DNA of 64,000 nt. Source: Isoperla grammatica (Eukaryota > Arthropoda > Insecta > Plecoptera > Perlodidae). Both the position numbers and the translations under genes were made by a program. The notes under the pieces are model-generated. The model worked only from the letters and a program-made list of their open reading frames with translations, was not told the origin of the DNA and made no database searches. Of this stretch, positions 12,605-23,370 are shown in pieces. The DNA lies in assembly GCA_945910005.1 (NCBI GenBank), contig OX246738.1:20283458-20347457 (forward strand), written 5' to 3'. Each line of letters starts with the position of its first letter. Position 1 is the first letter of the stretch.

Positions 12605-12735
12605 GTTATGGATGCAGGACACCAATCTAGGTGGGTGTGACGTGGTTCCGCTTCCTGCATCCTATCTTCATAAGGCTACCTACGCATGTATTTTCATATG
12701 TATGTATACCATGTCTTATGATGATGAATAAATAA
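12605..12735 (+). repeat. Probable retroelement 3' end with conserved-looking hairpin
   Basis: A perfect 10-bp stem, GGATGCAGGA (12610-12619) with TCCTGCATCC (12653-12662), closes a 33-nt loop. It is followed by about 60 bp and then a TGATGATGAATAAATAATAA tail that runs into an (AAT)n array. A hairpin followed by a short-repeat tail is typical of the 3' ends of LINEs and SINEs. The family is not identified. It lies directly upstream of the array that hosts the LINE described next. Confidence 0.4.
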
Positions 12736-12754
12736 TAATAATAATAAAAATAAC

Positions 12755-12850
<96 letters not shown>
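12722..12850 (+). repeat. (AAT)n microsatellite, upstream of the LINE
   Basis: About 110 bp of nearly pure AAT (from about 12759) is preceded by an imperfect AAT/AAAT stretch. The truncated LINE begins exactly where the repeat ends, consistent with insertion into a TAA target. Confidence 0.95.
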
Positions 12851-12851
<1 letters not shown>

Positions 12852-12853
<2 letters not shown>

Positions 12854-13616
12854 GACGTTACATAGCAGACATTATAAGGAACTTCTTAAGGATAGCGTCG
12901 ATAGGGTAGCATCGAACAAATGGTTAACGTCTGGGGACATTTTCAGCGAAACAGAGGGATTTATGATCGCTATTCAAGATAAAGTAATCAAGACTAACAA
13001 TTACAAAAAATAGATACTGAAAGACGTCACAGTGGAAGATAAATGTAGAAAATGTAATATGAACGGCGAAACAATTGAACATATCGTATCTGGGTGCAAA
13101 ATGCTTTGTCAAACAGATTATCTTCATAGGCATAACCAAGTTGCAAACATTGTACATCAAAAATTAGCCATGAAGTATAAGCTTATAAACACAACCACTG
13201 CGTATTACAAATACAAGCCTGAAAAGGTATTAGATAGTAAAGACTACAAATTATATTACGACCGGGCAGTTATAACAGACCAAACCATACATCACAATAG
13301 ACCGGATATTATATTTATTGACAAGAAGAAACGAGAAACGATTTTAATTGATGTTGCCGTCCCTTTATGCCACAATGTAGAGACAACTTGGCGGGAAAAG
13401 ATAAACAGATATAAGGAATTATCTATTGAAATAAAAAGGTTGTGGAAGCAGAATAATGTAACTGTTATACCGTTAATTATATCAGCAAATGGCATTATTC
13501 CACGTAAACTCCATGACAGTATCAAACTTATTGGTCTCCAACCGAACATATACATCAAGATGCAAAAAGCAATTATTTTGAACACGTGTAGGATAGTGCG
13601 AAAATTTTTGAACTAA
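12852..13616 (+). pseudogene. 5'-truncated non-LTR retrotransposon ORF (zinc knuckle + restriction-like endonuclease)
   Basis: This is the C-terminal end of a LINE polyprotein of the restriction-like-endonuclease group (R2/R4/NeSL/CRE type), most like the R4/Dong branch. Reading from 12852, the frame runs without a shift to TAA at 13614-13616, but a single TAG at 13011-13013 interrupts it. After the stop, numbering from the GTG at 13032, a CCHC knuckle (C5, C8, H17, C22; CX2CX8HX4C) is followed by the endonuclease core RPD...LID (P91, D92, D107; PDX14D) and a Lys/Trp-rich tail ending RKFLN. In this group the endonuclease nicks the target for reverse transcription. Reverse transcriptase is absent because the copy is cut off at its 5' end. 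The family assignment is from motif recognition. The nonsense codon and truncation are seen directly. Confidence 0.88.
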
Positions 13617-13885
13617 GAAGAATGAAGACTTCAAGACGTTATCCATCCCGATGGTGGTTTTCGTGGTTTCCACCGTACAAAGAGCGAATGCTGGGATGAG
13701 TACAAATCGGCCACGACCGTACATAGCATCCATAGTTCGGTTTGGAAAAAATAATGTGGACAATGATATCTTAAGTAGTTCTTAGTAGATTTTAATAAGG
13801 TAAACACATGGAAATACTTGACATTTGTGTCCGTACAACATGTTTATGCCGGTTTTGACCGAGTTTGTATGTATTGCAACAATAA
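13617..13885 (+). mobile_element. 3' untranslated tail of the LINE
   Basis: About 270 bp lies between the LINE stop codon and the next TAA array. It includes a moderately GC-rich part (13640-13740) and ends with TATGTATTGCAACAATAAA. No gene lies here. I treat it as the element 3' UTR because it is bounded by the ORF and by a TAA-type tail. Confidence 0.65.
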
Positions 13886-13919
13886 AATAATAATAATTAT
13901 AATTATAATAATAATAATA
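13885..13919 (+). repeat. (TAA)n tail/target at the LINE 3' junction
   Basis: A short TAA/TTATAA repeat abuts the LINE 3' end. Together with the 12722-12850 array it brackets the element, as expected for an insertion into a TAA microsatellite. Confidence 0.85.
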
Positions 13920-16594
13920 ACTCCAAATTCTGTTTTAACTCATCATTCAACAGCTATTAAGGTGTTACTCAAATATTACATTGATATATTGTCAAATAGT
14001 AAAACACGAGCTATCATAATAAAATACATACTAGACGATTATATTATCATTGTGAAATTTACTTAAACACCTAGATTGTTACCGGCCTAGTAGCAGCAAC
14101 ACAGTGTTGCCATCTATCGGCAACAGAGTCGCACTAACATTGTGGCTGAACCTGATTTTGCGTGTCCGTGGCATGTTGCTTAGCCATTATAACAGAGAAT
14201 TCACTTTTCACGATAAATTCTTAACACGCATGCGAGATAATGCATTATATATTTCTGTGTGTGTGCGTGATAATGATGGATGTTAATAACAATGAACCAG
14301 GTAAAATACTTATGACTGTTGTAAAAAGTAATAGACATTGAGGGTGAAAATAAGCCTAAATATCATGTCGAAAAGGTTTTTCTCTTCTGAAATAAACGCG
14401 CAACAGAAATAAGCTGAAATTGATTCATTTATGACTAAATCAATTTGTGATGTGGTACCGATATTTAGAATTCAATAACATCATGATGGTTTTGTGTAAT
14501 ATGGTTGCAATAAAGTGTATGAAAAGCGTATACAAAAATTGCAAATTAAAAATTGCAAAGAGTACATTAATTCACAATATGTGAGCTGTTCACTGATTTA
14601 TTAAATAATCTAATTCAATAGACTGCGTATTTTAATCTTGAGTTATCTCGTTTCTTGGTCAGGATAAGGGGAAGAATTATTGCAGAATTAATTCAAAGAT
14701 TATTCAAAAATAAATTAGATCTTGTGAGCCTATTTTCTCATTTTTCTAACAATGTGTTTTGTAAACAAATGTACCGACTTAAATGGCTTATACCACTGAA
14801 CATAATATTTTTGAATGGTTACTGCATCCTTTCCCCTAATTGAAAACTTATCATAATTCTTACATGAAACAAACACGTATTTTATCAAATGGTAAATCTG
14901 TTTTCATCTAGCGGACTAGAGAGCAATAAGTTATATTTTTTTCAATTAAAACGTAAGGACTGACTAATATGTAAACGAAGGTTTTACCGAACTTAATTTG
15001 ATTCCAGTTTCAACTAACTTAGTATTCTCGTGCGTTTGGCTATTAAAATCCGTTCCAAAGCCATCATCTTAACTGCATTTCAAACATGACGTTATTTTGT
15101 TTATTATTGTCTGCTTTTGTGCTAAACTTGGGTGGGGTGAAATATCGCAATGAAGTGAGCGCGGCAACCCCCGTCAGTGTGACCTATGATTCGGCCGAGT
15201 GAAATATGCCCGTGTGCCGCTGGTGTCAACCGATGCTAAGTCCGTTACTTTCGCAGTGATAAATTATTCTTCATAACATTTTTACTCTCTTATTTACATT
15301 CACATTTAATTAAAATGTTGCATTTTTATGGGTAACACGACCCAAACAAATAACTCTCTAACTAACGCGTAATGAATTTTTTTGTTCTTTAGAAGAATAT
15401 TATTAGGAAAATAAAAACAAAATAGTTGGTAGACTTAACAGGGAATTCAATGGAGTAACATTGAGATTGTTTGAGTTGTTGCGAACAAAGAGCTCCAAAT
15501 CACATTTTTATCAATTATCAGTTACAAAACAAACTATTTTTCTTTTAATGTTATTCTTTTAAAAAGGCTTTGCACGTTTATACTTCCAATAAATATTCAC
15601 GATTAACATTTTGAATAAACAAAAACAGTACAGAACATCAAAGCAATATTTCGTAGCGCTGCACTGAATCTGCTGTTTTTGATTGTACGTCATACTGCAA
15701 CATCATTATTGAAAAGCATGCACACGATGACATTAATAATCATTGAATGTGATTGTATGTTAACCTACTTTATGATGTTACATGAAAGATGCATAAAGTT
15801 GAACTCAGCACAATGCTGCCAGTAAATGCGATATGTGCTCATTTATGTGTTCGATAGCAGGAATGTGACATTTTGATTGTCTTATTTCCGCACAAATAAT
15901 GTCAGCACTATTCATATGCCCATATGACGTCACAGCGGCCATGATTTCCACCCAGTTAATTTGTTTTGGCGTAACCTTGTACAACGGCGGGTATCATTAG
16001 ATAATGGTTTCAATCTGGCTTTTGAATTGAAAAAATTAAATATAAATACTAAATATTTATATAAAATAATAATAATGCCCATAAAAATCAAATTTATTTC
16101 CGAAATATTATGAATTTTAATGAATTAAGGATTTTTATTCGAACACAATAGGCTTACATTGTTTTGCCACGGAAACGTACTTAAAATGTCCAAGAATGGT
16201 CTCAAATTTGGCTGCCACGTGCACAGATGTAACAAAGTGCATTTATTTATTTTTGTATGATCAATTTATTTGAAAATTGTTTATAAGCGTTGCATTTTTT
16301 GGCCATATTATATTGTTTGTTAATATTATATAATATTGCGTGAAAACTAGGGATTTTTCATCTTTATATTTCATAAGATGGTATTCACTATAATATTCTA
16401 ACTTTTATAGTCACGTACATAAAAAGTCACAGAATGGGTCTTGAATGCTGGATGCGGTTTGAATGCTTTGGAAAAATACATTATTTATAGATGTTATGTT
16501 TAAAGGCTAAAATTGCTCAATTTTAAATCAAGTAAAAAATATAAAAAATTAATTTAGAAGTAAGCCAATTCAAATTTAAAAATCATCAACTCAC
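13920..16594. other. AT-rich non-coding stretch
   Basis: Only short frames (60-62 codons at 14104-14286 and 14655-14843) are present, without recognisable domains or splice sites. It holds one dispersed 22-bp motif (15925-15946, listed separately). Otherwise nothing is supported. Confidence 0.5.
15925..15946 (-). repeat. Dispersed 22-bp motif containing a palindromic TGACGTCA
   Basis: TGACGTCACAGCGGCCATGA (plus TT) recurs exactly, inverted, at 42519-42540. TGACGTCA is the cAMP-response-element palindrome, but the exact 22-bp identity suggests a shared repeat end rather than two independent regulatory sites. Confidence 0.5.
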
Positions 16595-16739
16595 CAAAGA
16601 TTCTTCGAGCGTACAGCGGCTGAAGTCCGGCGGCCGTGGCTATCGTATGTATGTAGTTCAGTGAAATACAGGCCAGGCTAAAGTAAGAGCGGACACAGAT
16701 CCCCCTGGGCGTGGGCTGCCTTGACTGACGGAGATTCAA
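16595..16739 (-). CDS. Candidate internal coding exon, family not recognised
   Basis: On the minus strand a 145-bp segment is preceded by ...GAAATTGCCAG (AG at 16741-16740) and followed by a consensus donor GTGAGTTG (from 16594). Only one frame is open through it. It reads LNLRQSRQPTPRGICVRSYF, continues with a hydrophobic run (SLACISLNYIHTIATAAGL), and ends ...LYARRIFG with one base left over, so it is a phase 0 to phase 1 exon. GC content is well above the flanks. I do not recognise the protein. The hydrophobic run could be a membrane segment. It could also be a non-coding exon or a chance frame. The polypyrimidine tract is only moderate. Confidence 0.35.
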
Positions 16740-17084
16740 CTGGCAATTTCAAAGTAAGGTATTTACTAGAAATAGAAAGAGATTTTTCAAACTCAAGTCA
16801 ATTTCATGTTTGTTCTAGAAAAAAGAGTTAAAAAAGTATGCCACTAACAGGAGAATTTATATTTCGGAATTTGTAGTAGTCTATCATATAATTGCTGACA
16901 GTGACTGAATGTCTAGTGTTAAAATTTGTTGTTGTGTGCACCATTTATGTATATACACATGTTTCTTAAATTCAAGAACATACTATCGTCATGTAGTGCT
17001 CAATAATTCAAATGTATTCACTTGAATATTGAGTTCCGTCTTGACTAAAACAAGTCAGATATCTTTCGTGACGTAACTATCTAA
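16740..17084. other. Non-coding stretch
   Basis: AT-rich sequence between the minus-strand exon candidate and the 73-bp duplication. A second possible minus-strand acceptor (TCTTTCTATTTCTAG, near 16771-16785) lies upstream of the exon candidate. Using it would add an in-frame stop, so it was not chosen. Confidence 0.45.
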
Positions 17085-17157
17085 ACAACATACATTAAGA
17101 GTCTTCAAAGCCGGACATTTTTCCCGAACCACTCACATCACACTTCCAAAAAGGTGT
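17085..17157 (+). repeat. 73-bp direct duplication, copy 1
   Basis: Begins ACAACATACATTAAGAGTC and ends CCAAAAAGGTGT. It is repeated in the same orientation at 17676-17749 with a single difference (one extra T in a T run). The sequence on either side of the two copies is unrelated. Confidence 0.92.
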
Positions 17158-17458
17158 TTGGGCGAGTGCAACGATCAATGGAATGGAATGAGTTATTCAT
17201 TCAGTGTCACGATAGTAGAGTAGACAGTAAAAGAGTAAAAGCTATATAGTTTGAGCGTGCTAGTCGATACAAGCCGCTAACGCAGGAAGTGCGTGCGAGC
17301 AACTAGACCTCTCGGCTGACGATGTGTGAAGTCAACTTCCCACTTTACAGTGAAACTTAATTCCAAGTGAGATTTACAACGTTTCAACACATCCTTCGTT
17401 TCTTTGGTTTAATGCAATATTCCTTTAAGATAACGTGAAGTTGTATTTGCATTTTCCG

Positions 17459-17490
<32 letters not shown>

Positions 17491-17675
17491 TTATGACGTC
17501 TTGCTTATTAGCGTAGGCAATAAAATGTATCTCTGCTTGTATATTATTTTCATACTTCTGTTAATTAAATGCAAATGTCCTATATTGCATTACCATGCAC
17601 AAGATACATTTGTCTAGTAAATTTAATATTTATACTGACGCTTATTATCACAAAATAGAGTATTCACGTGATGAT
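17158..17675 (+). other. 518-bp segment between the two 73-bp direct repeats
   Basis: Contains a TATATAG-like motif (17243-17249), a moderately GC-rich stretch (17270-17340) and a mixed (GT)n(AT)n microsatellite at 17460-17490. No coding frame above about 60 codons is present. It could be the body of a small element flanked by direct repeats, or simply sequence caught between the two parts of a duplication. Confidence 0.4.
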
Positions 17676-17749
17676 ACAACATACATTAAGAGTCTTCAAA
17701 GCCGGACATTTTTTCCCGAACCACTCACATCACACTTCCAAAAAGGTGT
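17676..17749 (+). repeat. 73-bp direct duplication, copy 2
   Basis: Second copy of the 17085-17157 sequence, 591 bp downstream, differing only by one added T. Identity this high in otherwise diverged non-coding DNA implies a recent event or an assembly effect. Confidence 0.92.
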
Positions 17750-20700
17750 AGGCCAAATTGTGTTTACATCTGAAGTATGAAAAGAAAAAAATGCCTGCCA
17801 TACAATATGAGAGTTATTAACAACAGATTTATGAAAATGATTATGTATATACTATCGTGAACCACAAAGGAAAGTGGAAGAAACAAACGTGTTTCTTCAT
17901 GTTGCATTTATTAGTAACAGCAAACTATGGTGTTGTAGAATAGTTGTGCATTTTATGAGTACAATACAACATGTACCCAAAAACAAGCTATATTTAATTT
18001 ATGTGACATAGGCCTACTATTATTATCACGAGTTTTGAGGTTAATTTAGCTTTATGAACAGGGTATGGAGTGATGGAAATGTTGATAAAATGTCTACTAG
18101 AACTGAATTGAATTAGCTTCATAATTTAAGTATTGTACAACTAACAATGCGATCCATATTGAACGATATGTAATATACAAATGTAACGAAAGAAACTACA
18201 TCAACTCATTATTACCTCGGCATTATAGGTCCTACTAAAATTTAAAATTCTTTTCAAAGCTAGAAAAAAAAATTTATTTTCTCTCCGAGGACTTTGAAAT
18301 GCTTTCCAACACAAATGTCATAAGAGGTCTGTATGTTTCTGAGGCAGTGTCGTAAAAAATCACATTTGCACTAGATCGTTTATTAGTTGTCATTTCAATG
18401 ATATTGTGGAGAGAGCCAAGTGTCAGCACATGGCCGTTATGAGTTGGAATGATAAATTGAAGAACTATTCATTTCTTTTTATTATAAACATAATATAGTT
18501 GCACACAAACTTGTTTGACTGCTTTAGAGGAGATGCCATCGTCAGCATTTTGATGTGAAGAACGTTTAGTTTATATTGACAGAAAACAATTTGTACTAGA
18601 TTTGAAATGCATGTAAACGCGGCATCTTACGAACAACCTCGTAACATAGCTGCAAGCATTTCATGTTTGACAACCCAACGATATTTCAGATAAGCTTACG
18701 TCACGTATGCTAGTACAAGAAATGTAATTGTGTAATTATTACGCTTAAAATCTCATGGTTGTTAAGATTCAAATGGCGCAAAGCTTTGAGTAAACTTGAT
18801 TAAAGTGAGTGGTAGTACTGTTCGGAGATAATTTTGTAGTACGTTTTTGAGTATGGTGGACAGTTATTCATATACAAATGTTTGTAATGAATAATAATGT
18901 TTACACGTAATAAGACATAGCTCGTCGGACTTTGCCACTTTTTATTTTGACCTTTTAACGTGTGAACTACCACCGCTCAATAAAGTAAATTCCTGCTCAA
19001 AATCTTGATTTTATGTTAATAAATGAATAAAATATAAATCATATATTGAATAAGTTACAAAATATTGACACGTTTTGTGGACATGATTAGTTTGGAACAA
19101 ACATATACTTAGCCAGACATGAATCCAAAGATTTAAGTGTTGGCTGCTTTTGAATCTCACCCTAACGCTTCCGTGATATACTCGATATGTACAGTTTTTA
19201 AACGTATTTATTTTGTACGTCTGTAAATGACATTATTTTCAACATAACTGCGGTTCAAACGTTTTTTGTTACGGTTAAAATAGGCGGTTTTTGATTCTAG
19301 ACAACTAATAATTAAGAAACTATCGTTGCATTAATTGGTTTTCTGTAACTATCTTTGATACAAAAATGCGAATAATTTTTAAATATAATTATGTTACATT
19401 TGCTGTCACAAATATAAATCATCCCTATTTGTTTAAAAAAATTAATGGACTACTAGAATTGATTATTCTATAAAAGTGTTTTAGCTGTCTGTATACGATG
19501 ATAATTGATTATTATTTTAATAGTGAACCGTTATGAGAATAATGCCTACTTGAATCCTAGTTTGGTTTTTCTTATATAAAATTACTACCCTAATATTATT
19601 TACTAATATTTTTGTATTATTTATTATATTGTTATAATAATTATTCTGCTATTTGGAATATGAACGTAGCAGCTCTAGGGAGTTAGGGCAGCTTCGTACC
19701 GCCGATCTGCTGTTCATGTGAAACCTGGTGAATATAGTACAAGTCCTGAGGGTCATTTATTTTATTAATGTTTTCATTATTAAGAACAACTTAATATTGT
19801 ACGTGCGAAATTATCGATGTATTATCGATTATTAATCATACGTATGATTTATAATTCCTGGATTCAATGTTCCTAATTTTACTATTGATTTTAATATTTC
19901 ATTATACTTTCATCCATTAAACACTACTAGGCCAGTGGGACTGCCATATCGACTAGCCAAATCACAAATGGCAAAATATACCAGACTGTTGTGTTCTTGT
20001 TTCTGTGTGTGTAAACACATACATATATATTTTGTTATGTGAAGGGAAATTCAAACAAATTAATTAACATAGTTTTGTGTGGCTTGTTAGTGCTATAGGT
20101 ATATTTTTGTACCCAATGCTCGATTCCCGAATAGAAGTGATTTTTAATTTACATTTGGAATTGAATTATATTTATCGAAACAATACATGCATGCCAGTAA
20201 GCAGTGAGTTAGTGGCAGTTAGAGCAACCTGACATATAATACATTGTACAACGTCTAACTGGAAATCAGCTCTTACCCACAATTCCAATAAAACAATATA
20301 AATACATCTTGTACATATGTATAAGTTTATTTATGTTATTTTGGGAGAATGTGCACCTTAAATATTTGAGAGACCGGATAGTAGTAGTTTTCTAGTTACA
20401 AATGTTTAGTAACGTTCAAAAGATGTAAGTTTAAAATGATTAATAATATGGTGGATTAAGAGCCGTCATAGCAACGAAGCACTGAAAATCAGTTATTGTA
20501 ACTGAGTGGGTAAAGTATAAATACAAATTCATATATTTTTTTATTTTTTTATTTTATGCGATTTTTAACAACTTCCCAACGTGAAACAAGTTGTAAGATC
20601 AGTGTTTGTACGGTTCAGTTGAAAAAGTTTTCGTTGCAGGTAGCTATTCGTTAAAGTAAGTAGCCAATCCTTTAAATCGCGTACTGTACATTTAAGACTA

Positions 20701-21092
20701 AACTAAGTAATCTCGTTCCCAAGCAGACGAGCAGTCAGATGTCTTAATTACGTATGGTAGAAGACGTGTTGAGGTTAAAGCCGTTTCAAGTGCGCGTTGC
20801 AGTTGCTCTTTTGTCCTCGTTTCCTATTGGTTGCTTTAATATCACCACTTGCCACTTGGTTTAACGTAACTGTTCAGTGCTCGTTTACACAGACATTGTT
20901 TCCATCCAACTCCTTGAAGATGTTTGATCTAACACATATTCAAGTTCTTCAAGATATAACCGTATCAGTTAACTTATGACACCGCTTATACACCCGGAAT
21001 ACTATCATAGGTGAGCGGACTCCGCGTGTGCACAACTCCAAAGTCGTCTAGAACGAATGTTTAAACAAAACTGATTGAATATAACGTGGTTG
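17750..21092. other. Long AT-rich non-coding stretch
   Basis: No splice-flanked open segment and no organised repeat was seen. A 60-codon frame at 20797-20979 lies in a slightly GC-richer patch but has no recognisable product. Homopolymer A/T runs are frequent. Confidence 0.5.
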
Positions 21093-21093
21093 A

Positions 21094-21182
21094 CATGAAT
21101 GAATGAATGAATGAATGAATGAATGAATGAATGAATGAATGAATGAATGAATGAATGAATGAATGAATGAATGAATGAATGA
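21094..21182 (+). repeat. (GAAT)n tetranucleotide microsatellite
   Basis: About 22 uninterrupted copies of the tetramer. A second, shorter (GAAT)n array lies at 35325-35370. Confidence 0.97.
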
Positions 21183-22259
21183 AATGTTGCATTGCTCAGT
21201 TTTGTGTTCTTGATTAATTACGCGTCATATTAATACGATGCTTACAAATAACCTAAAGGTCATACAAATCTAAATGTGTTTACAATGATGTTCAATTAAT
21301 ATATTACGTGTAATTAATTTAAGATTAAATTAACTTCAATTAAAGAAATGAAAAGTGCGTATTAAATTAACATCCACAAATAAATATAACTTCTCTTGGT
21401 TCTGATTACTTAAACCAAAGTATTTTGAAGTTTTCACGCTCACTTCACGTTCATTTGTCTTAAAGTTTCAAGGTTGATCCAATTATCGAATGTTGGTTTG
21501 GTACGTCGTGAGTGTATGTTATCATTTTATAGATTTGTAAGTTTTTGCCATACTAACCCTCATAACACTTACTATATACGTTACGTAGTCACAGCCGAAT
21601 AAATAAATAGTTAGTATTTACCGTCTACACACTCAGTTACAAGAACTGATATTTTTGGGGGGGAAATTACACCAGTAATTATAATATGTTCTCCATTTCT
21701 ATGGCAGCTCCCGACTCACCGTTGACATACACACAAGTTTCATACAGACAGATTTCATTCTAATTACAGCATTAAAAACCGCAGCTCGAACCGGGAATCG
21801 CTCCTTGGACCATCTTTATTCGAAGAAGGAATAAACACAAACAGACAAGAACATGCATAGTCAAAGCCATAATGTTTAATTCTTTAATTGACAATTTTTT
21901 TCAAATATGTGTTTAACAACTTCATAAATAATTACTGTGCGATAATATTGCATTATTTGGAAAAGTTTATTTGCTATAATGGAGCGTTTCTCTATCATTC
22001 GTAACTTCGTGAGTATTGTTTACGTCATACCTACAATAGTTTATGATTCAAATTGGAATGTTTTTCCGAATATTATCCATCCAGCGGTCCTAAATATCCG
22101 CAAATATAACTTAATTTAAAGTGAATCAATAATTATTAGAATAAATTCATGCATGATGAAAGCAACTTGAAGAGGAAAACATTATATTCAGGACTTTTTT
22201 TAAATTAAAACTCTACCAGGAAAATTCACGAAATGGACGTAGAAATAAGGCAGGATTTT
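21183..22259. other. Non-coding stretch
   Basis: AT-rich, with a GGTTCGAGC match on the minus strand near 21788 that does not form a tRNA arm. No gene supported. Confidence 0.5.
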
Positions 22260-22261
22260 AT

Positions 22262-22506
22262 ATCCCGTCGCGTGAACTGAGTCTGCGCCTCGCTGGCTCC
22301 TACAAGTTGCATATTGCCAGCTATTGGACCTCAGCCATCCTCGAACCCCGTACCCCTGCCTCCGAGGTCCACAGATCTTGTCTGCGATTCGTCTCTGCTG
22401 GAAGTGGGCGTGGCTAGTATTGACGTCACGGCGTCTTGCCAGCATGGGCAGCGGCGGCGTCCCGAGCAACAACGCGACGTCGGCCGTACAGACTAACCGT
22501 TGGTGA
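22262..22506 (+). promoter_or_regulatory. CpG-rich, promoter-like island with short ATG frame
   Basis: This is one of the most GC- and CpG-rich patches in the window. It contains GTGGGCGTGGC (a GC/CACCC-type box, 22404-22414) and TGACGTCA (22421-22428, a CRE palindrome). About 13 bp further on, an ATG in good context (CCAGCATGGG, ATG at 22443) opens a 20-codon frame, MGSGGVPSNNATSAVQTNRW, ended by TGA. The frame could instead continue through a weak donor (GGTGATGAG at about 22500). It could be a promoter with a first exon or 5' leader. All of this is inference from composition and motifs. Confidence 0.3.
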
Positions 22507-23019
22507 TGAGAGTTTACATTGCGCTGCTTACAAACAAAGTAACAGCTTCATAGTCACTTACGTAACAAGCTGAAACTTGCAAACAAGTTCAGACCTGCCC
22601 TGAGATGAACACGATACTTTCCACCAATGGAGAAGTGAGTTGCAAGACTATTCATTAGAAGAAATGATCTTGTAACGTAGCTATACGACCTGAAAAAACA
22701 CATAAAGGAACGTTAGAAAGAAATCGAGTTTGTTCTTTTGTGTTATACAAGAGTAGGCACTAAATACCTTGGCATAAACGAATGAAATTTATTGTGCTCA
22801 CTGTTGTTTTATCATAACGCCGTAAAATACATAGTACAATATTGTTATACCATCGACACGCGTAAAGTAGGAATCTTTACCTACACCGCTGTATGATCAT
22901 TAATTTTAATTTAGGCTTCATACTTAAAATATTTTTGCCGGGTTGAAATTTGTATTTAACAACGTTACATTAACCTAAATTAAGTAATTATAATTAAGAC
23001 ATATTTAACAGGGAAGGAT
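22507..23019. other. Non-coding stretch
   Basis: Lies between the CpG-rich island and the foldback element. Nothing is recognised. Confidence 0.45.
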
Positions 23020-23370
23020 ACCTCTACGTCAAAAACCGCACAAAATTTTCATTTTAAAATTATATCACAAGAATGGGCTTCGAAATTGAAAATGTGAATC
23101 AACAGCGAACTGTGGTTTAGTAAGCCCTACACATTGAATGCGTTTAGTCGTGACTTATATTATAATCAGTATGTGTTTTTATAAATAATTAATTTTATTA
23201 CTAATTATTGAATTATAATCAAAATACTACGCTTATGGTTATAATATTTTATTCAATCTGTAGGCCTTACCAAAGCAAAGTGCGCTGTTGATTTAGATTT
23301 TCGATTTCTTGTTGCAATCTTGAGATATGACCTGAATAATGAACATTTTCTGCGGTTTTTGACGTAGAGA
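23020..23370. mobile_element. Foldback element with about 120-bp inverted arms
   Basis: The left arm 23020-23140 (ACCTCTACGTCAAAAACCGC ... CTACACATTGAAT) matches the reverse complement of 23251-23370 with scattered mismatches and small gaps. Shared blocks include CTCTACGTCAAAAACCGCA, AAATCAACAGCG-like sequence and the ATTGAAT inner ends. The arms enclose about 110 bp of very AT-rich DNA. No coding capacity is seen. It is probably an old non-autonomous foldback or MITE copy. Confidence 0.65.

Noticed and set aside
21780..21815. Minus-strand tRNA suggested by GGTTCGAGC
   Set aside because: No 5-bp T stem, anticodon arm or acceptor stem can be drawn.
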